A stretch of 10,073 bases of DNA, taken from contig JAUYMQ010000199.1 in the NCBI GenBank assembly GCA_030698575.1, positions 1 through 10,073 of the forward strand. The letters run 5' to 3'. This DNA comes from Deltaproteobacteria bacterium (lineage in GTDB: Bacteria > JAUYMQ01). A program made the position numbers and the translations under genes. The notes under the pieces were generated by a model. That model did no database searches, was not told where the DNA came from, and saw nothing but the letters and a program-made list of their open reading frames with translations. Positions 5,421 to 10,073 of this stretch are shown piece after piece (position 1 is the first letter of the stretch; each line of letters begins with the position of its first letter).

Positions 5421-5873
5421 ATGCAGATCTGGGTCGATGCCGACGCATGCCCGGCGGCCATCAAGGAGATTCTCTTTCGCGTGGCCGCACGGACGGAGAT
5501 TCCGGTCATCCTCGTCGCGAATCAGCCGATCCGCACGCCACGCTCGCTCTACATCCGCAGCATCATCGTGTCTGGGGGGTTCGACGTGGCCGATCAGCAC
5601 ATCGCGCAGCAGGTGGAGAAGGGCGATCTGGTGATCACCGCCGACGTTCCGCTGGCCGCCAGGGTCATCGAGCGGGGCGGACAGGCGCTGAATCCGCGCG
5701 GCGAGCTTTACACCGCGGAGAACATCGGCGAGAGGCTTTCGGTGCGCGATTTCATGGACGAGCTACGAAGCGGCGGGACGATCACGGGCGGCCCAGCGGC
5801 CTTCAGCAAGCGCGATCGCGAGGCGTTCGCCAATCAAATCGACCGCCTGCTCGCCAGCCGCGCGAGGGAGTAA
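5421..5873 (+). CDS. YaiI/YqxD family protein (UPF0178, DUF188)
   Basis: The protein has 150 residues, the standard length of this family, and is colinear with it: the start [11 protein letters not shown] (Asp6 and Asp8), [11 protein letters not shown] (30-40), [31 protein letters not shown] (53-83, Asp55, Asp58, Asp75), [18 protein letters not shown] (89-106) and [22 protein letters not shown] (123-144). The conserved acidic residues and fold place the family with PIN-like proteins, suggesting metal-dependent nuclease or RNA-binding activity, but no function is settled. AGGAG (5412-5416), 4 nt before the ATG and overlapping the DUF924 stop, fixes the start and indicates translational coupling. 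The gene is followed by the gap containing the TATAGT box, so it may end its transcription unit. Confidence 0.92.
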   Translation: MQIWVDADACPAAIKEILFRVAARTEIPVILVANQPIRTPRSLYIRSIIVSGGFDVADQHIAQQVEKGDLVITADVPLAARVIERGGQALNPRGELYTAENIGERLSVRDFMDELRSGGTITGGPAAFSKRDREAFANQIDRLLASRARE

Positions 5874-5884
5874 CGCGCGGCCCG

Positions 5885-5905
5885 CGGCGCTATAGTCCGG
5901 CGCTA
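5885..5905 (+). promoter_or_regulatory. -10-like TATAGT between CGGCGCTA direct repeats
   Basis: TATAGT (5891-5896, 5 of 6 match to TATAAT) lies in the 54 bp gap before the dehydrogenase. Two identical 8 bp repeats, CGGCGCTA at 5885-5892 and 5898-5905, have a 13 bp period; the first overlaps the box. No good -35 lies 16-18 nt upstream, so a promoter would rely on an activator or extended contacts. The repeats could be operator half-sites, or chance in GC-rich DNA. Confidence 0.35.
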
Positions 5906-5927
5906 CCAACTCTCCAGGAGGCCATGC

Positions 5928-6803
5928 ATGGAGATCCAGGGAAAGACAGCCGTCGTGACGGGCGGGGCGAGCGGTATCGGCCGGGGAATCGCGCACGCAC
6001 TTGCCGAGAAGAAGGCGGCGGTGATCGTGGCCGACCTCGACGAGAAACGGGCCGTGGTCGTCGCCGGCGAGCTGGAGGCGACGGGCGTTCGCGCCCTCGG
6101 TGTGGCCTGCGACGTAGCCGACGAGGCGCAGGTGGAGGCGCTGGCCGATCGTGCCTGGCGTGAATTCGGGCGGGTGGATCTTCTCTTCAACAATGCCGGT
6201 GCGGCCGGGGGGGCCGCGCTGCTCGATTCCCGCGCGGAGGATCTGGCCTGGCTTTTCTCGGTGAACGTCTTCGGCCTCTGGTACGGCTGCAAGGCCTTCG
6301 GGCGCCGCTTCCGCGACCAGGACACCCCCGCCTGGATCGTGAACACCGGTTCAGAGCACAGCTTCGGCGTTGCCCATCTCTTCGCCGGCTTCTACACGGC
6401 GAGCAAGCACGCCGTGCTCGGCCTCTCGGACGTTCTTCGCCGCGAGCTTCCCGACCACGTGGGCGTGAGCGTTCTCTGCCCCGGCCTCGTCGACACGGAG
6501 TTCTGGAAGGCCGCAGAACGGCGCCCTGGGCAGTACGGCGGGCCGAGCGATCCGCAAGCCATCACGCGCGCGATCATGGCGCGCGGCACCAACCCGCTCG
6601 ATGTGGGGCGGCGCGCCGTGGCCGGCGTCGAGCGGGAGGACTTCTATATCGTGACGCACGCGCACGCGCGCACATTCGCCGAGGAGCGGTACCGCGAGAT
6701 CATGGCGGCCTTCGAGAGCCAGGCGCCCGCCCAACCGGGCGACGAGCGCTACGATGTGGGCACCATCATCCGGGATCTGCTTTCGAAAAATACCGGGGTC
6801 TGA
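5928..6803 (+). CDS. Short-chain dehydrogenase/reductase (SDR) family oxidoreductase
   Basis: This 291-residue protein is a classical SDR. The Rossmann fold opens with TGGASGIG (11-18, TGxxxGxG) binding the dinucleotide, and Asp36 at the end of the second strand suggests NAD(H) rather than NADP(H). NNAG is at 88-91, the catalytic Asn at 113 (SVNVFG), the catalytic Ser probably Ser142, then YTASK with Tyr156 and Lys160, followed by CPGLVDTEF (184-192). Ser142-Tyr156 spacing is one residue longer than usual. Family members of this size (about 280-300) carry a C-terminal extension with a substrate-binding lid, as here. Substrate is unknown; alcohol/ketone oxidoreduction is expected. AGGAGG (5916-5921) 6 nt before ATG 5928 fixes the start; another ATG at 5924 is out of frame. 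Confidence 0.92.
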   Translation: MEIQGKTAVVTGGASGIGRGIAHALAEKKAAVIVADLDEKRAVVVAGELEATGVRALGVACDVADEAQVEALADRAWREFGRVDLLFNNAGAAGGAALLDSRAEDLAWLFSVNVFGLWYGCKAFGRRFRDQDTPAWIVNTGSEHSFGVAHLFAGFYTASKHAVLGLSDVLRRELPDHVGVSVLCPGLVDTEFWKAAERRPGQYGGPSDPQAITRAIMARGTNPLDVGRRAVAGVEREDFYIVTHAHARTFAEERYREIMAAFESQAPAQPGDERYDVGTIIRDLLSKNTGV

Positions 6804-6847
6804 GGGGGACTGCACACCCCTCCGCCGCCGACGGAAGGTCCGCCCTC

Positions 6848-7450
6848 ATGCAGCAAGAGGAACGCACGCTGGATCTGTCACCCGTCACGCTAGAGGGCAT
6901 GCACGTCCGGCTGGAGCCGTTGACGAAAGCCCATCGCGACGCGCTCGTCGAGGCCGCCCGAGACGGCGGGCTTTGGAAGTTGAACGTTACCCGCGTGCCG
7001 TCGCAGAAAACGATGGCGGCTTACATCGACGCCGCGCTTGCGGCCCGGGATGAAGGGCGCCAGCTTCCCTTCGCCATCATCCACCGGGGCTCCGGGAACG
7101 TCGCGGGCAGCAGTCGGTTCTGCCACATCGAGCCGGCCGATCTTCGCGTGGAGATCGGCTATACCTGGCTGGCCGCAACCTTCCAGCGCACCTCCCTCAA
7201 CACCGAGGCCAAGCTCCTCATGCTGACCCACGCTTTCGAAACCTGGGGGTGCGTGCGCGTCGAGTTCCTGACCGACGTTCTGAACGAGCGTTCGCGCAAC
7301 GCTCTGGTCAGGATCGGCGCCAGGGAAGAGGGCGTGCTCCGCTACCACATGATCATGCCCGACGGCCGCTACCGCGACTCGGTCTGCTACAGCATCATCG
7401 CGCCCGAATGGGCTGCGGTGAAAGCAGCGCTGCGCGCCAGGCTTCGCTAG
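6848..7450 (+). CDS. GNAT family N-acetyltransferase (RimJ/RimL-like)
   Basis: The 200-residue protein aligns with the RimJ/RimL-type (Acetyltransf_3) branch: TLEGMHVRLEPLTKAHRDAL (14-33), FAIIHRGSGNVAGSSRF (75-91), VEIGYTWLAATFQRTSLNTEAKLLMLTHAFE (101-131), VRVEFLTDVLNERSRNALVRIGAREEGVLR (136-165) and HMIMPDGRYRDSVCYSII (167-184). GNAT enzymes transfer acetyl from acetyl-CoA to amines, here possibly a protein N terminus or small molecule. The canonical Q/R-x-x-G-x-G/A pyrophosphate loop is replaced by QRTSLNTEAK, a variant I recall as typical for this subfamily. GGAAGG (6833-6838) lies 9 nt before ATG 6848. The gene is 44 bp after the SDR gene and 14 bp before the membrane protein, so co-transcription is likely. 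Confidence 0.88.
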   Translation: MQQEERTLDLSPVTLEGMHVRLEPLTKAHRDALVEAARDGGLWKLNVTRVPSQKTMAAYIDAALAARDEGRQLPFAIIHRGSGNVAGSSRFCHIEPADLRVEIGYTWLAATFQRTSLNTEAKLLMLTHAFETWGCVRVEFLTDVLNERSRNALVRIGAREEGVLRYHMIMPDGRYRDSVCYSIIAPEWAAVKAALRARLR

Positions 7451-7464
7451 GGGATATACCGGCC

Positions 7465-8178
7465 ATGGCGTTGCGCGCCCTCATCGGTGATGAGTTCAGG
7501 CTGCTGACCTTCCAACCTTTCACCCCGAGCCGAGGCGTGCACTGGGGCGGCTATCTCGCCTTCGGCTTGTTCTTCACCTGGCTGGCTGGCATGGGGCGCT
7601 ACTGGGACAACCCGCGCGCCGCAATCTGGCAGCATCTCGGCCTCGGATCCGTGGCCTACGTCTTCTGTTTCTCGCTCCTTCTCTGGGCCATTCTGGCGCC
7701 CCTCAAACCCGAGCGATGGCGCTACCGCAACGTGCTGGTCTTCGTCGCGCTCACCTCTCCTCCCGCGCTCCTCTACGCCATTCCGGTCGAGCGGTTCATG
7801 CCGCTCGGCGCTGCCCAGTCGGTGAACGCCTGGTTTCTCGCCGTGGTGGCGGCCTGGCGGGTCGCCTTGCTCGTGCTCTTTCTCAGGCGATCGGCGGGCC
7901 TCGGCAGATTCACGATTCTGATTGCCGCCTGTCTCCCGCTGGTTCTGATTGTCAACTTGCTCACGATGCTCAACCTCGAGCACGTCGTCTTCGATTTCAT
8001 GTCGGGCGTGCGGGAGAGCCAGCGATCACCCAATGACACGGCCTACGGGGTGCTCTTCATGATCACGGCTCTTTCAACACTGCTCGCCCCCGCCCTGCTG
8101 GTATCCTACGGCTGGCTGGTCTACCGTGTGAGAAAGTTCCCTGACCCGAACTCGGCTGGTCGGCTTCCCGGAGGCTGA
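7465..8178 (+). CDS. Integral membrane protein, about six helices, unknown function
   Basis: This 237-residue hydrophobic protein has approximately six membrane segments: 29-45 (GYLAFGLFFTWLAGMGR), 60-80, 90-107, 119-140, 149-169 and 194-221. There is no cleavable signal peptide. Conserved-looking loop motifs are GRYWDNPRA (44-52), WQHLGLGSVAYV (55-66), RNVLVFVALTSPPALLYAIPVERFM (88-112) and AQSVNAWFLAVVAAWR (117-132). I recall similar hypothetical membrane proteins in other proteobacteria but cannot name the family or a function. AGGGGA (7449-7454) lies about 10 nt before ATG 7465 and the annotated start gives a short cytoplasmic N terminus. It lies 14 bp after the GNAT gene and 4 bp before the SnoaL-like gene. 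Confidence 0.75.
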   Translation: MALRALIGDEFRLLTFQPFTPSRGVHWGGYLAFGLFFTWLAGMGRYWDNPRAAIWQHLGLGSVAYVFCFSLLLWAILAPLKPERWRYRNVLVFVALTSPPALLYAIPVERFMPLGAAQSVNAWFLAVVAAWRVALLVLFLRRSAGLGRFTILIAACLPLVLIVNLLTMLNLEHVVFDFMSGVRESQRSPNDTAYGVLFMITALSTLLAPALLVSYGWLVYRVRKFPDPNSAGRLPGG

Positions 8179-8182
8179 AACG

Positions 8183-8578
8183 ATGAGCGAGCACCCGAAC
8201 GCAGCGCGCATCCGCGCGCTCTTTGCCGCCTTCCGCGAGGGTGACATCGCGACGATTCAGAATTCGCTCGCCGAGAACGCCGTGTGGCACTTCCCCGGGC
8301 GGGACGGCAAGCTCGCGGGCTTGCACGCGGGGCACGCGGGAATCTTCGCATTCCTGGCGCGAGTGCCGCAACTCACCGACGGCAGCTTTCATCTCGATCT
8401 CGAGGAGGTGCTCGCGAACGACACGCACGCGGTGGCGTTCTTTCGGGGGCACGGCGAGCGGGAGGGACGCAAGCTCGACAATCCGACCTGCCTCAAGATC
8501 CGGCTCGAGGGTGGCCGCGCCGTCGAGATCTGGGAGTTCGTCTGGGATCTGTACGCGGTCGACGCGTTCTGGTCCTAG
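8183..8578 (+). CDS. SnoaL-like / NTF2-fold protein
   Basis: The 131-residue protein has the size and pattern of a SnoaL-type NTF2-like domain: an N-terminal helix pair with ALFAAFREGDIATIQNSLAENAVWHFPGR (12-40), a middle helix GIFAFLARVPQLTDGSFHLDLEEVLA (53-78), and the strands AVAFFRGHGEREGRKLDNPTCLKIRLEGGRAVEIWEFVWDLYAVDAFW (83-130). NTF2-like proteins form a cone-shaped pocket and can be isomerases, cyclases, hydrolases or ligand-binding proteins; which one this is cannot be said. GGAGG (8170-8174) precedes ATG 8183 by 8 nt and overlaps the end of the preceding membrane protein gene, so coupled translation is likely. No export signal is seen. Confidence 0.82.
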   Translation: MSEHPNAARIRALFAAFREGDIATIQNSLAENAVWHFPGRDGKLAGLHAGHAGIFAFLARVPQLTDGSFHLDLEEVLANDTHAVAFFRGHGEREGRKLDNPTCLKIRLEGGRAVEIWEFVWDLYAVDAFWS

Positions 8579-8591
8579 CAAGGGATGGAGC

Positions 8592-8960
8592 ATGGCGACG
8601 GTGGTGACGGTCCTCTTCGTGGTCGCGGGGCTGATCAATCTGGTCCCGGTCGTGGGTGTGATCTCGGCGGGCCACATCGAGCGACTCTACGGCATCCGCA
8701 GCACGGACCGGAACCTCCTCGTGCTGCTACGGCACCGGGCTGTGCTTCTCGGACTGCTGGGAGCGTTCCTGATGCTTGCCGGCTTCTGCGCCTCGCTCCA
8801 GACCGTCGCGGGTGTGGCGGGGCTCGTGAGCATGGCCTCCTTCGTGATCCTCGCACCGCCTTCCGCGCCGCTCTCGGACGACATCAGGAAGGTCACCCGG
8901 GCGGACATCCTGGCTCTCGCGCTTCTCATCGCCGCGATGGCCATGAAGCCCTTCGCCTAG
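8592..8960 (+). CDS. Small four-helix membrane protein, unknown function
   Basis: The 122-residue protein has about four membrane helices: 4-25 (VVTVLFVVAGLINLVPVVGVIS), 49-68, 71-89 and 104-117. Between the first two lies HIERLYGIRSTDRNLLVLLRHRAVL, a conserved-looking cytoplasmic loop (the RHRAVLxGLLGxF motif). I recall this family from many bacterial genomes, sometimes labelled as phosphopantetheine adenylyltransferase; nothing in the sequence supports that label, since no nucleotidyltransferase HxGH motif or soluble Rossmann domain is present. AGGGA (8581-8585) sits 6 nt before ATG 8592, chosen because the first helix starts right after. It is 13 bp after the SnoaL gene and 7 bp before the cyclase gene, with which it may be co-expressed. 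Confidence 0.7.
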   Translation: MATVVTVLFVVAGLINLVPVVGVISAGHIERLYGIRSTDRNLLVLLRHRAVLLGLLGAFLMLAGFCASLQTVAGVAGLVSMASFVILAPPSAPLSDDIRKVTRADILALALLIAAMAMKPFA

Positions 8961-8967
8961 GCGCGCC

Positions 8968-10073
8968 ATGCCCCTCTCCATTGAAACCAAATACACGGAC
9001 AGCCGGATCGGACGCATCGGCTACCAGACGATCGGCGACGGCCCGTTCGATCTCGTCATGTCGCCCGACTGGACCAACTGCATGGAACTCATGTGGGAGG
9101 ATCCACGGTTCGAAAGCTACCTGCGCGAGCTGGCCTCCTTCAGTCGCCTCATTCTCTTCGATCACCGGGGCTGCGGCATCTCCGATCCTCCCCCTGTAAC
9201 CGCCGTATCCATGGGCCTGGCAGTGGAGGGCGGCGCCGAGGAGATCGAGGCGGTCATGGATGCGGTGGGTTCGGAACGGGCGTCCCTTCTGGGACTCAAC
9301 CTCGGAAGCTGGGCCATCATGCTCTTCGCGGCGACGGCGCCCCGCCGCGTGCGCTCGATGGTGCTGGTCGACACGAGTGCCCGCATCGCCGCGGCGCCCG
9401 ACTACCCCTTTGGCGCGACGCCCGAGCAGCTCACGCGGCTTGTGCAGTTCCTGAAGCGCACCCGGGGAACGGTAGAGGGTCTTCGCCTCAGCGATCCCAA
9501 GGCCGCCGGCGACCCTCAGTTCGCCCAGTGGTACGCCCGCTACGTGCGTCTCTCGATTTCACCCAGCTTGTTCGATGCTTGCTGGGACACCGTCGAGGAG
9601 GCCGATCTGCGTCCCGTGCTTCCGGCCATCACGGCGCCGACCCTCGTCATTGGTCACCGCGACAGCCGCGCCTATCCCGTGGAGACCGGCCGGTACATCG
9701 CCGAGCACATCCCCGGCGCCGCGTTCAGGGAGATGCCGGGCGGCGACGCGCTCTTCTTCAGGCGGAGTCCCAATCTCGCGCTGCAAGAGGTCCGGGAATT
9801 CCTCACGGGCGACCGGGCGGAGCCGGAGGTTGATCGCATCCTCGCCACCATCCTCTTCACCGACATCGTCGGCTCGACCGAGAAAGCGGCGGAGCTGGGC
9901 GATCGCGGCTGGGCCGAGCGGCTCGTGCGGCACCACGCGCTGGTGCGCCACGAGCTGGAGCGGTTTCGGGGCACCGAGGTCGACAACGCCGGCGATGGCT
10001 TCTTTGCCACCTTCGACGGGCCCGCGCGGGCCATCCGCTGCGCGATGGCCATCCGGAATAGCGTCGAGTCGAT
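8968..10073 (+). CDS. Alpha/beta-hydrolase-like domain fused to class III adenylate/guanylate cyclase (3' end outside window)
   Basis: The 368 visible residues start at ATG 8968, 7 bp after the membrane protein; no strong Shine-Dalgarno is seen. Residues about 5-285 are an alpha/beta-hydrolase fold: WEDPRFESYLRELASFSRLILFDHRGCGISD (43-73), LLGLNLGSWAIMLFAATAPRRV (107-128), PTLVIG (224-229) and VETGRYIAEHIPGA (238-251). The expected nucleophile serine is Asn111 (GLNLG) and the expected histidine Ala261 (GGDALFF), while Asp232 is present; the domain is probably a non-catalytic sensor. From 293 a class III cyclase domain begins: LFTDIVGST with metal-binding Asp299, and VDNAGDGFFATF with the second Asp343, so metal binding is intact. 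The position usually holding substrate-selecting Lys has Asp339. The product is likely a cyclic nucleotide made in response to a small ligand; the C-terminal part of the cyclase, including the transition-state Asn/Arg, lies beyond the window. Confidence 0.85.
   Translation, partial: MPLSIETKYTDSRIGRIGYQTIGDGPFDLVMSPDWTNCMELMWEDPRFESYLRELASFSRLILFDHRGCGISDPPPVTAVSMGLAVEGGAEEIEAVMDAVGSERASLLGLNLGSWAIMLFAATAPRRVRSMVLVDTSARIAAAPDYPFGATPEQLTRLVQFLKRTRGTVEGLRLSDPKAAGDPQFAQWYARYVRLSISPSLFDACWDTVEEADLRPVLPAITAPTLVIGHRDSRAYPVETGRYIAEHIPGAAFREMPGGDALFFRRSPNLALQEVREFLTGDRAEPEVDRILATILFTDIVGSTEKAAELGDRGWAERLVRHHALVRHELERFRGTEVDNAGDGFFATFDGPARAIRCAMAIRNSVES

Noticed and set aside
5874-5927. Intrinsic terminator after the YaiI gene
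   Set aside because: The GC-rich sequence can form only a 4 bp stem with 3-nt loop and has no T run.
8592-8960. Phosphopantetheine adenylyltransferase label for the small membrane protein
   Set aside because: Four hydrophobic helices and no nucleotidyltransferase motif; the label would be a propagated annotation error.
9093-9833. 246-residue open frame inside the cyclase gene
   Set aside because: It is a shadow in another frame; the hydrolase-cyclase frame starting at 8968 is open through to the window end with clear domain motifs.
1-10073. CRISPR arrays, tRNA genes, transposases, attachment sites
   Set aside because: No repeat-spacer periodicity, cloverleaf-like pattern, or mobile-element protein motif seen on reading both strands.

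Overview
The window is GC-rich DNA (roughly two thirds G+C by eye) with strong G/C bias at third codon positions. All 14 recognisable intact, partial or broken genes, and one candidate small ORF, lie on the plus strand. I found no rRNA, tRNA, CRISPR array, insertion sequence, integrase or phage gene. The gene set and base composition fit a free-living, high-GC Gram-negative bacterium: a probable lipoprotein with a lipobox, glutathione S-transferase, YaiI/DUF188, DUF924, and a hydrolase-cyclase fusion. An uncultured proteobacterium, myxococcote or similar lineage is plausible. This is inference; no marker gene is present.

Layout. Positions 1-1207 look eroded: the C-terminal end of an unknown protein, a short out-of-frame stretch that may be a gene remnant, an intact zincin-like protein with HELVH, and a uracil-DNA glycosylase-family gene broken by an internal deletion and frameshift. 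From about 1328 a good sigma70-type promoter precedes a run of two START/SRPBCC proteins flanking a Nudix hydrolase (1397-2934), with a UUCG-tetraloop hairpin in the gap before the second SRPBCC gene. After a 169 bp gap come a small membrane-anchored protein with an L7/L12-like C-terminal domain, a rhodanese lipoprotein, a possible 39-residue ORF that overlaps the next start codon as ATGA, a glutathione S-transferase, a DUF924 protein and a YaiI/YqxD-family protein (3104-5873). A -10-like TATAGT flanked by 8 bp direct repeats then precedes a short-chain dehydrogenase (5928-6803). The rest is a closely packed run: a GNAT acetyltransferase, a six-helix membrane protein, a SnoaL-like protein, a four-helix membrane protein, and an N-terminal alpha/beta-hydrolase fused to a class III nucleotide cyclase that runs off the window.

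How the genes work together. Most are stand-alone housekeeping or accessory enzymes; tight spacing (4-50 bp) suggests two or three transcription units rather than one pathway. I see no obvious new defence or biosynthetic system. The most notable items are the fusion cyclase whose hydrolase-like sensor domain has lost its nucleophile and histidine, the doubly deleted glycosylase pseudogene, and the small ORF coupled to the GST start.
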